Shown here: positions 26,177-32,629 of the stretch, piece after piece
Numbering within the stretch: the first letter of the stretch is position 1
How the letters are laid out: each line of letters starts with the position of its first letter
DNA from: Anaerolineae bacterium
Lineage (GTDB): Bacteria > Chloroflexota > Anaerolineae > Aggregatilineales > UBA2796
Reading direction: 5' to 3'
DNA length: 41,281 bases
Assembly: GCA_019637555.1 (NCBI GenBank)
Contig: JAHBVK010000053.1
Span: 1-41,281 of the forward strand
Program-made: the position numbers and the translations under genes
The notes under the pieces: model-generated
The model's database searches: none
What the model saw: only the letters and a program-made list of their open reading frames with translations
Told to the model about the DNA's origin: nothing

Positions 26177-26860
26177 TCAGCGGCGAAATTCCTTCAACTC
26201 CCCCGTAGCGATGTAGATGGCGCGTTCGCAGATGTTGGAGGCACGTTCGCCCATTCGCAGATAGTCCCGTGCGATGGTGGCGATGAACGGCAAATGCTCC
26301 GCCAGATGGTCACGAGGATAACTCTCGACCACATTCAACAGCGCCTGCTCGTTCAGGTCTTCCAACTCTCTATCACGGCGCACAACACTTTCCGCCAGCG
26401 TCTCGTCGCTGGTCAAGAACGCCTCGACAGATTGCTTGACCATCTCCTGCGCGATCTCCGCCATTTGTAGCGTCGGTGTCAACAGCGAGATCGCTTCTTT
26501 CAGGTGCGGCTGCCTGACCATTTGATAGCCCACGTCGGCGGCATAATCTGCTACGCGCTCGAGGTTGGTCGCCACTTTGGCAGTACCAACGACTTCACGC
26601 ACCTGCCGATCACTGAGTGTTTGCGTTTGCAGCACGCGGTAGCAGTACTCCTCCAGATCGAAGCGGTGCTGGTTGATACTGGAGTCGCCCATATTGACAC
26701 GCTGCGCAAGATCGCTGTCAACGGAAGTCAGCAAAGCTGCGCTAGCGAGGGTTATCTTATCGGTCAGCGCCGCCAGTTCGATCAAACCTTGCCGAACGTT
26801 AAACAGCGAAAGCTCGAGTGTCTGGTTAGCCGACATAGGTAAAAGCTCTGTACGCTTCAT
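26177..26860 (-). CDS. PhoU-family phosphate signalling protein
   Basis: About 227 residues of two PhoU three-helix repeats. PhoU proteins bind metal and link Pst transport to PhoR/PhoB-type signalling. Seen: the repeated metal-site motifs NLERVADYAADVG and YLRMGERASNICERAIY. ATG 26860 has AGAGG just upstream; ATG 26836 is an alternative and would cut the overlap with the YjzC-like gene from 35 to 11 bases. No pst genes lie nearby; the OmpR-type regulator follows 155 bases downstream and may be its partner. Confidence 0.88.
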   Translation of the reverse strand: MKRTELLPMSANQTLELSLFNVRQGLIELAALTDKITLASAALLTSVDSDLAQRVNMGDSSINQHRFDLEEYCYRVLQTQTLSDRQVREVVGTAKVATNLERVADYAADVGYQMVRQPHLKEAISLLTPTLQMAEIAQEMVKQSVEAFLTSDETLAESVVRRDRELEDLNEQALLNVVESYPRDHLAEHLPFIATIARDYLRMGERASNICERAIYIATGELKEFRR

Positions 26861-27113
26861 CCGCCTCTTGTGTAAGGATGAATTGTGGCTGTTGGTTATC
26901 AACATAGCTGGGTTTCTCTACTTCTGTCGCACTGACACACCAAGATACGCCACGCCCTTCGTAATACGGGAAGTTATCACCGGCGATTAGGAACGCGTGA
27001 ACTTTTGTGCGGTTCAAGTAACCTGTCGAACCGACAATCTCGTAAACGGCGGTAAATGGAATTGTCTGTCCACTATGAAATAGTGTTGGATGACCTAGTA
27101 GTCGCGCTTCCAT
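26826..27113 (-). CDS. Small YjzC-like protein
   Basis: 95 residues from ATG 27113, with GGAGG 5 bases upstream; a GTG at 27125 is in frame but contains that ribosome site. The sequence follows the layout I know from the YjzC family: phenylalanine then G-Q, a Pro, VYEIVG, TG, then a GDNFP with a Trp later (FHSGQTIPFTAVYEIVG; AGDNFPYYEG; VSW). Function of the family is unknown. Its 3' end overlaps the PhoU-like gene, so the two are probably translated together. Confidence 0.65.
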   Translation of the reverse strand: MEARLLGHPTLFHSGQTIPFTAVYEIVGSTGYLNRTKVHAFLIAGDNFPYYEGRGVSWCVSATEVEKPSYVDNQQPQFILTQEADEAYRAFTYVG

Positions 27114-27222
27114 GACTGCCTCCACTCCACACTTCCCGGGTTTAGGTCATTGTCAATGGAAAGCGGCGGCACTACCAGTGAGGATAATCACACCTGATCC
27201 CGCTGAATGTCATGACGGGATG

Positions 27223-28368
27223 TCATAATGGCGTCGGCAGTGTCACCGTAATCGTGGTTCCCTCATCGCGGTGGCTGTTGAGCTGCAGTTTGCCGCCCAG
27301 TTCCTCTACGCGCCGCTGCATGTTCTTCAAGCCGCGACCGCTGGAGTCCTGAGTCACATCGAAGCCCTGTCCATCGTCCGCGATGCGCACCGTCGTCACC
27401 GTCGGCGTCTGGCGCAGTTCCAATTCGACTTTGGTCGCTTGCGCGTGGCGCACGATGTTGGAGAAGCTCTCGCGCACAATCTGGGTGATCGCGTGGCTGG
27501 CTTCATCGCTTAGATGCAAGTAACTGGGCGCGATGTCGATCTTCAGTGGCACCGAAGAAATAGCGCGGAATCCTTCCGCCAATTCATTGAGTTCTTCGGT
27601 CAGCGTAACGGTCTTATCTACACCCGTCTTGAGATCGAGGATGTAGCGGCGCAGGTCTTCGATCACGCGGTTGAGGTGCTGCCCGACGCCAGTCAGTTTA
27701 GGATCGAAATCGGCAGGCAGTGTAGGCGACGTACGCACCATCTCCAATTGTAGACCGATGGCATAAATTTGCTGGATGATGCCGTCATGCAGTTCCATGG
27801 CGATGCGGTCGCGCTCGTCCAGCACTGCCAGCTTGCGTAACTGCTCGGAGAGGCGCGCGTTCTCGATGGCGATGGCGGCATGTCCGGCTAGCAGCCCGAC
27901 CATACGCTCGTCATCTTCACTAAATGGTAGATCGTCTAGGCGATCAGAGAGGTACAAACTGCCTAAGCACTGCCCTTTGCTGATGATCGGCACGCCCAAA
28001 AAGCTGGTCATTCGGGGGTGTCCGGCGCAGAAGCCAGCAGAGCGTGGATCGGCACGCATATCATTTAACCGGATCGCGCTGGGGTGGGTGAGCAGCGATC
28101 CAAGCAGCCCATTGCCCAACGGTAAATGATCCATATGCGCGATCTGCTTTTCGGTCATCCCGTATGTGAAGAAGTTCTCTAATCCGCCGCGGTCATCAGG
28201 CACACCTAGGGCAGCATAGCGGGCATTAACTAGATGCGCGGCAATCTCTGCTAGGCGTCTCAATGTTTGATCAAGATTCAGATTTTCACTGGTTACGGCA
28301 CGAATTGCTTCACTTAGTGCCTCTATTTTTGCTTGAGATGCGCTAGAATCACCATAATTGATAGTCAT
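27223..28368 (-). CDS. DosS/DevS-like GAF sensor histidine kinase
   Basis: 381 residues: one GAF domain (about 35-172), then HisKA_3 with phospho-His194 in MELHDGIIQQ, and a HATPase with DDGQGFD and GRGLKNM. No membrane helix, so cytoplasmic. The GAF aligns from memory without gaps to GAF-A of mycobacterial DosS over GHLP, DD, HP and FLGVP(V/I); His117 in GHPRM sits at the position of the DosS haem ligand. DosS senses O2, CO and NO or redox state. The gene is divergent, 33 bases from a LuxR-type regulator of the DosR kind, which must be its partner. It differs from DosS in having one GAF, not two. Confidence 0.88.
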   Translation of the reverse strand: MTINYGDSSASQAKIEALSEAIRAVTSENLNLDQTLRRLAEIAAHLVNARYAALGVPDDRGGLENFFTYGMTEKQIAHMDHLPLGNGLLGSLLTHPSAIRLNDMRADPRSAGFCAGHPRMTSFLGVPIISKGQCLGSLYLSDRLDDLPFSEDDERMVGLLAGHAAIAIENARLSEQLRKLAVLDERDRIAMELHDGIIQQIYAIGLQLEMVRTSPTLPADFDPKLTGVGQHLNRVIEDLRRYILDLKTGVDKTVTLTEELNELAEGFRAISSVPLKIDIAPSYLHLSDEASHAITQIVRESFSNIVRHAQATKVELELRQTPTVTTVRIADDGQGFDVTQDSSGRGLKNMQRRVEELGGKLQLNSHRDEGTTITVTLPTPL

Positions 28369-28401
28369 GGGTAATTACCTAATCAAATACATGTGAGCAT
28401 C

Positions 28402-29064
28402 ATGAACCCAATACGAATTTTACTCGCAGACGATCACGAAGTAGTCCGCCTCGGCATCCGCGCTCTACTGCAACAACATTCTACTATGCAAGTAGTTGGT
28501 GAAGCCTCCAATGGTGAGGAAGCTGTGCAGAAGGCGCTCTCCATCCGCCCCGATGTAGTAGTGATGGACATTCGTATGCCGGGTATGTCCGGGGTGGATG
28601 CTTGCCGTGAGATCGTAACACAATTACCTGAAACGCGCGTGGTCATGCTCACCACTTATGCGGAAGATGAACTCCTCTTTTCCGCCATTCGCGCTGGCGC
28701 AACAGGCTATGTCCTGAAGCGGATCGGCAGCAACGAACTGATCCACACCATTGAGTCTGTCGCCCGCGGCGAATCGGCTCTTGATCCCACCTTAACTGCT
28801 GCGGTCTTTCGCGAGGTGATGCAGACGGAAAAGACTAGAGAAGCGTCGGTATTCTCAGAACTGTCGATGCAAGAACTGCGCGTGCTGTCGCTGATCTCTG
28901 ATGGCTTAACCAACCGCGAGATCGCCGGACGCTTATTCCTCGGAGAGGGTACGGTGCGCAATTACGTCAGCAGCATCCTGAGCAAACTTGGTCTCTCCAA
29001 CCGTGCGGAAGCAGCCGCCTTTGCTGTCCAACATCACGTCAAGGATCACGCTACCTTCGACTAA
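28402..29064 (+). CDS. NarL/LuxR-family response regulator (DosR-like)
   Basis: 220 residues. Receiver with acidic pair in LADDHE, phospho-Asp in VVVMDIRMPG, Thr in LTTYA and Lys in VLKRI; C-terminal LuxR-type helix-turn-helix with LTNREIAGRLFLGEGTVRNYVSSILSKLGLSNRAEAAAF, close to the DevR form. An in-frame GTG at 28393 would add three residues. It faces the DosS-like kinase across a very short divergent gap, so both promoters must overlap. The universal stress protein gene downstream is a likely target, as USPs are in mycobacterial DosR regulons. Confidence 0.93.
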   Translation: MNPIRILLADDHEVVRLGIRALLQQHSTMQVVGEASNGEEAVQKALSIRPDVVVMDIRMPGMSGVDACREIVTQLPETRVVMLTTYAEDELLFSAIRAGATGYVLKRIGSNELIHTIESVARGESALDPTLTAAVFREVMQTEKTREASVFSELSMQELRVLSLISDGLTNREIAGRLFLGEGTVRNYVSSILSKLGLSNRAEAAAFAVQHHVKDHATFD

Positions 29065-29149
29065 AAACCATGAACCATGATCGGTTGACTCTGCTTACTG
29101 ATACAAGCGCTTGCTCACTGATGATAGCAGGTATGTACAGGCAAACTTA

Positions 29150-29163
29150 GTGATGAACGTCAC
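29150..29163. promoter_or_regulatory. Candidate CRP/FNR-family site upstream of the usp gene
   Basis: GTGA-tgaacg-TCAC is a perfect GTGA-N6-TCAC core, 79 bases before the usp start. A second inverted repeat CTTAGT-agcgtac-ACTAAG lies at 29189-29207. The regulator is not in the window. Confidence 0.3.
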
Positions 29164-29241
29164 CACCTGTAAGTGACCAATGACGCCCCTTAGTAGCGTA
29201 CACTAAGATTGTAATGTAAGTAAGCAAACTTTGGAGGGACT

Positions 29242-29712
29242 ATGGGCTTCCAGAACATCCTCCTCCCACTGGACGGTTCAGAGCTAGGTCAGTACGCAAT
29301 CGAAGCAGCGATAAAATCGGCTGCCCCCGGCGCTCATGTGACAGCAATCTCTGTCATAACCGAACGATCAGAGGTGATGATCAGCGGATACCTCACTTAC
29401 ACCGCTGTGACCCCAACCGAAACGATTCGCACCCCGAAAGAGGTGATCGACGATTTGACGCGGGAGCGCAAGGCGTATCTAGAGGACATCCGCGCAACAT
29501 TAGAACATGCTGGTCTGAAGGTGAAGACAGTCCTGGAATTCGGCGAAGCCGCCGGAACCATTGTGAAGGCTATTGCCCCAGATGTAGATCTCGTGGTGAT
29601 GGCGACGCATGGGCGGACGGGACTAAACCGGTTGCTGCTTGGCAGCGTAGCTGAAAGTGTCCTTCACTCTGCGAATTGCCCTGTTCTGCTCGTCACTACG
29701 CGGGCGGCATAG
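29242..29712 (+). CDS. Universal stress protein (UspA family)
   Basis: 156 residues, single Usp domain. Seen: N-terminal ILLPLDGSELGQYAIEAA and the C-terminal ATP-binding motif GxxGxxxxxxxxG(S) as THGRTGLNRLLLGSVAESVLHSANCPVLLV. GGAGGG lies 3 bases before the ATG. It is a single-gene unit between the DosR-like regulator and a clear terminator. Its role is in survival under stress or low energy; the exact role varies by protein. Confidence 0.95.
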   Translation: MGFQNILLPLDGSELGQYAIEAAIKSAAPGAHVTAISVITERSEVMISGYLTYTAVTPTETIRTPKEVIDDLTRERKAYLEDIRATLEHAGLKVKTVLEFGEAAGTIVKAIAPDVDLVVMATHGRTGLNRLLLGSVAESVLHSANCPVLLVTTRAA

Positions 29713-29769
29713 GAATAGCAAGCGCACGAAATACGGCAAAGAGTTTGTTTACTTATATTTTCCTTGGAG

Positions 29770-29811
29770 TGCCTCGCGCTGTCCCCCACCAGCGCGAGGC
29801 ATTCTGTTTTT
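29770..29811 (+). terminator. Rho-independent terminator after usp
   Basis: 12-base stem TGCCTCGCGCTG / CAGCGCGAGGCA with an 8-base loop, followed by TTCTGTTTTT. It also lies behind the convergent FmdB gene. Confidence 0.9.
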
Positions 29812-29853
29812 GATTAAGTGCTGGGCGCAGAGTGCTGAGAACCGCATCTGCGC

Positions 29854-30159
29854 TCAATCGTGGTGGTGATCGTGGTGATCATGGTCATGGTGGTGCTGCG
29901 AATGATCGTGATCATGTCCAGATGCGCCGGGGATCTGCGTTGACTCTGCCATGCCCACGGCGCTGTGCATATCATCGCTGCTCAGACGGTAGCCGCTGTT
30001 GGTGCTCTTGATCAGCACACTGCCGGGGCGGAACTGCCGCCGCGCGTTGGTACTGCCGCAGCGTGGGCAGGTAGGCTGTGCGGCATCAATCTCGCTGAAT
30101 TTAAGCTGAACCTCGAAGGTCGTCTGGCAGTCTGAACACTGGTAGTCGTAGCGCGGCAT
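29854..30159 (-). CDS. FmdB-family zinc ribbon with His/Asp-rich tail
   Basis: 101 residues. N-terminal FmdB-type zinc ribbon: YDYQCSDCQTTFEVQ and CPRCGS give four Cys. The middle is short and plain. The last 20 residues are almost only His and Asp (HDHDH, HHHDHDHHDHHH), a tail like those of nickel or zinc storage and chaperone proteins. Family members are named for a regulator of formamidase or amidase but mostly have no known function. It stands alone between the usp terminator and the divergent GntR gene. Confidence 0.88.
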   Translation of the reverse strand: MPRYDYQCSDCQTTFEVQLKFSEIDAAQPTCPRCGSTNARRQFRPGSVLIKSTNSGYRLSSDDMHSAVGMAESTQIPGASGHDHDHSQHHHDHDHHDHHHD

Positions 30160-30234
30160 GTTACACCTTATTCAATGAGCTAGAAGTCACCGGTCGCGTT
30201 CACTTTGATGGTTGGAGCTAAGAGGCGAAGCAAC

Positions 30235-30274
30235 TTGACAAATTAGTTACCCCCTCTACAATTTCTGGTATACC
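30235..30274 (+). promoter_or_regulatory. Sigma-70 promoter with GntR-type operator at the start site
   Basis: TTGACA (30235-30240), 16-base spacer, TACAAT (30257-30262), then the palindrome GGTATACC (30267-30274) at the expected start of transcription. GGTATACC is the core of sites used by FCD-type GntR regulators such as UxuR/ExuR, so the downstream regulator probably controls itself. Confidence 0.6.
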
Positions 30275-30338
30275 GCATACAAAATACGAAACTTAGTTAC
30301 GCTACACCAATGTTACATCTTTCAACAAGGATTGTCGC

Positions 30339-31091
30339 TTGAACGCCGACTTTGAACCTGTACGCGCCAATCTAGGTCAGCAAGTTTTCCACTATCTCCG
30401 CGACAGAATCTACCAAATGGAGTACGAACCGGGCACGAAACTCGGCGTTGGTGAGGTAGCCGATCAACTCAACGTCAGCCGCAGCCCTGTGCGCGATGCC
30501 TTCCTGATGCTGGTCGCTGAGGGCATTGTTGTGCCTTTGCAATCCGGCGGCTGCAAGGTGATCGAATTTGACCGCAAGTATATCAACAATGTGTTCACCA
30601 TGCGCCGCGCCCTAGAACTTACCGCTGTTCGCCTTACCGCAGAGAGTCCAGACCAGACACGAGTTGAAAAACTGCGTCAAACGTGGATCAGTCTACGAGA
30701 CGCTGATGATAGTGATCCTTCTTACGTGGAAAGCCACATTCGCGCCGATAACGATCTACATCAGCAGATCGCGGAGATGAGCCAGAATCCGCTGCTTCAA
30801 GACGCGCTTGCTAAGATCATTTCCATCGCGGGCATGATCCGCCGCTGGCAGTACGCGGGCACATCACTACCACATCATTTACGGATCACCTGTGAGGAAC
30901 ATCTACAGATGATCGAGGCTATTCTGGCTGGAGAAGCGGATGCTGCCGTCGCCGCGATGGATGTGCATCTGAGCAATGCACACGAGCGTTCGCTGGCTCG
31001 GCTGGATGTTGCCAATGCGGCAGCCAGTGCTGAGGCAGAAGCGCAGAAAACAAACCAGCAAGCTAATAATTCCCGCAAGCGCCGCAAGTAA
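30339..31091 (+). CDS. GntR-family regulator, FadR/FCD subfamily
   Basis: 250 residues from TTG, with AAGGATTG about 5 bases upstream. N-terminal winged helix (GQQVFHYLRDRIYQ, LNVSRSPVRDAFLMLVAEGIV) and an all-helical FCD ligand domain with its metal-binding His residues (DLHQQIA, EEHLQMI, VHLSNAHERS). FCD regulators usually sense sugar acids or other carboxylates. A promoter with a GGTATACC palindrome precedes it. It ends 5 bases from the convergent moaA. Targets may include the dehydratase at 5565 or the sugar importer at 32630, but this is inference. Confidence 0.92.
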   Translation: MNADFEPVRANLGQQVFHYLRDRIYQMEYEPGTKLGVGEVADQLNVSRSPVRDAFLMLVAEGIVVPLQSGGCKVIEFDRKYINNVFTMRRALELTAVRLTAESPDQTRVEKLRQTWISLRDADDSDPSYVESHIRADNDLHQQIAEMSQNPLLQDALAKIISIAGMIRRWQYAGTSLPHHLRITCEEHLQMIEAILAGEADAAVAAMDVHLSNAHERSLARLDVANAAASAEAEAQKTNQQANNSRKRRK

Positions 31092-31096
31092 CGCGA

Positions 31097-32080
31097 TCAG
31101 CCGCCGATCTGACTCATCACGCGGCTGACGGGGATCACATCGCGCGCCAAGCCATGACCCCACGGCTTGTGCCAGACGCCATCAAGGATGATCTGCTTAA
31201 GATCGGCAACCGTCGCGCCCGCCCGCAGCGGAGTCAGCAAATCTACTTCTTTATCGCGCAGCAAGCACAGCCGCAGCACGCCCTCTGCCGTTAAGCGCGC
31301 CCGCGTGCAACTGGCGCAGAAGGGATGCGTCACGCTGCTGATCAGCCCAATTGCACCTTTGGCACCGCGAATGCGATACAAACGCGCTTCGCCGTCCAGC
31401 TTGCCGTCATCGAGCAGTTCCAACGGTCCGAACTCCGATTCGATGGTGGCGCGGATTTCGGCATCGGTGACCACCTGCGCTTGCTGGAAGCCCGCCACAT
31501 CCCCGAAGGGCATCATCTCGATGTAGCGCATCTGCCAATCGTGGTCGAGCGTCAGCGCCGCCAGATTGATCACGTCGTCGCTATCGTTGAAGCCGCGTAC
31601 CACGACGGCATTCAGCTTGATCGGCGTCATGCCAGCTTCTTCCGCTGCCAAGATGCCATTCCACACGGTATCCAATGTGCCCCAACGGGTGATCTTCTTG
31701 AACTTGACAGGATCGAGCGTGTCGATGCTGATATTGACGCGCTGCAAGCCAGCATCGTGCAGCGGACGTGCCAGTTCCGGCAGCAGTACGCCGTTGGTGG
31801 TCATGGTGATCTTATCGACACCGGGGATCTGGTTCATCTCCCGCACAATGTCCACCACGTGCGGGCGGATGGTTGGTTCGCCACCAGTGAGGCGGTACTT
31901 ATCGAAGCCTAGTTCAGCAAATACGCGGATAAGAGTGATCAGTTCGTCGTCCTGCATCAGCGCCGAGGAGGGCTGAAAGACCATATCCTCTTTCATGCAG
32001 TAGACGCAGCGCAAATTGCATTTGTCGGTTAAAGAAACCCGCAAGTAATGAATATGGCGACCGAATCTATCTTGTGCCAC
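31097..32080 (-). CDS. moaA: GTP 3',8-cyclase MoaA, molybdenum cofactor synthesis
   Basis: 327 residues, radical SAM enzyme that turns GTP into 3',8-cyclo-7,8-dihydro-GTP, first step of molybdopterin synthesis. Seen: SAM cluster Cys21-x3-Cys25-x2-Cys28 (CNLRCVYC), GGEPTIR, the C-terminal cluster CASCTRAR...LRLCLL, and the terminal Gly-Gly needed for activity. It stands alone on this strand; other moa genes are not in the window. Confidence 0.96.
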   Translation of the reverse strand: MAQDRFGRHIHYLRVSLTDKCNLRCVYCMKEDMVFQPSSALMQDDELITLIRVFAELGFDKYRLTGGEPTIRPHVVDIVREMNQIPGVDKITMTTNGVLLPELARPLHDAGLQRVNISIDTLDPVKFKKITRWGTLDTVWNGILAAEEAGMTPIKLNAVVVRGFNDSDDVINLAALTLDHDWQMRYIEMMPFGDVAGFQQAQVVTDAEIRATIESEFGPLELLDDGKLDGEARLYRIRGAKGAIGLISSVTHPFCASCTRARLTAEGVLRLCLLRDKEVDLLTPLRAGATVADLKQIILDGVWHKPWGHGLARDVIPVSRVMSQIGG

Positions 32081-32213
32081 GCTAACACCACCATCTCTCA
32101 GTATTCCGTATTGTAATACTACGCCGGGAATTCGTCAAACGTCCGTCTTCTTTATTCACCAGTTCGGCAATTGCCAGTAAGTTTGCTAGCCACGGATTCT
32201 AACCTTTGAAGCG

Positions 32214-32357
32214 TTGTGGCTGCCTGATCTTTCTGCTCAAGATGCAGGCAAGTATCAGGCAAAAACAGGGGAAACGGTTAGTCTAACGTTAGAACATCAT
32301 CAATTCTGGTTAGAGAGCGTAAGGCAGCAATCTAGCCTTGATTCAGCAGTTGCTTGA
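32214..32357 (+). CDS. Possible small ORF or gene remnant
   Basis: 47 codons from a TTG, reading LWLPDLSAQDAGKYQAK then a Thr/Glu and Gln-rich part. The composition looks protein-like and the frame is open for a further 8 codons upstream without a start, so it may be the 3' end of a decayed gene. There is no clear ribosome site and its stop overlaps the -35 box of the next promoter. No family recognised. Confidence 0.2.
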   Translation: MWLPDLSAQDAGKYQAKTGETVSLTLEHHQFWLESVRQQSSLDSAVA

Positions 32358-32404
32358 CTCAATAAATCACTGTGTTATACTGTGAGTGTACTTGTATATA
32401 CAAG
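32354..32404 (+). promoter_or_regulatory. Sigma-70 promoter with HutC-type GntR operator
   Basis: TTGACT (32354-32359), 16-base spacer, TATACT (32376-32381), then the perfect palindrome CTTGTATATACAAG (32391-32404) over or just after the start site. Its core GTATATAC fits the HutC-type consensus GTnTAnAC, and TTGTATATACAA is, as I recall, the Bacillus TreR operator. The HutC/UTRA regulator at 40257 is the obvious candidate repressor. Confidence 0.7.
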
Positions 32405-32422
32405 ATAGATTGTCAGGGCGAT

Positions 32423-32550
32423 TCTCGCAGCAGTTTGCACTGCGGGAGGGTTGCCGGGTGAGCCAGTCCGGTGTTACCGGTATCGGTATCGGGGAGTGAA
32501 CTCGGAACTGGTTGCTGCCAGCAGTGTTCTCCGCTAGTTCAATCAGAACA
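32423..32550 (+). ncRNA. Structured 5' leader of the sugar importer mRNA
   Basis: Stems seen: TCTCGCAG/CTGCGGGA (32423-32447, one GU pair); a three-way junction closed by AGCCAGT/ACTGGTT (32461-32467 with 32507-32513) holding CCGGT-gtt-ACCGG (32468-32480) and GAGT-ga-ACTC (32494-32503); and TGTTCT/AGAACA (32525-32550). No known riboswitch class is recognised. It could be an attenuator, riboswitch or mRNA stabiliser. Confidence 0.35.
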
Positions 32551-32629
32551 GCGCAGTGCAGTGCATAGGCGCAGCACCCGCCGAGATTGCAGCTTGAATT
32601 TAGATGTTCATGATTACAAGGAGCAGAAA

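Larger units (their letters stand above)
32081..32629. other. 549-base gap before the sugar importer
   Basis: It holds an inverted repeat AGTATT/AATACT near the moaA start (about 32100-32120), a weak small frame (32214-32357), the strong promoter and operator at 32354-32404 and a structured leader to 32629. I see no other gene. Confidence 0.6.

Noticed and set aside
32440..32520. Cobalamin or other known riboswitch
   Set aside because: The CCGGT/ACCGG hairpins look suggestive, but the conserved B12-box and other class motifs are missing.
32471..32629. N-terminal extension of the sugar-binding protein
   Set aside because: It translates the structured leader; the Tat signal and AAGGAG fix the start at 32630.
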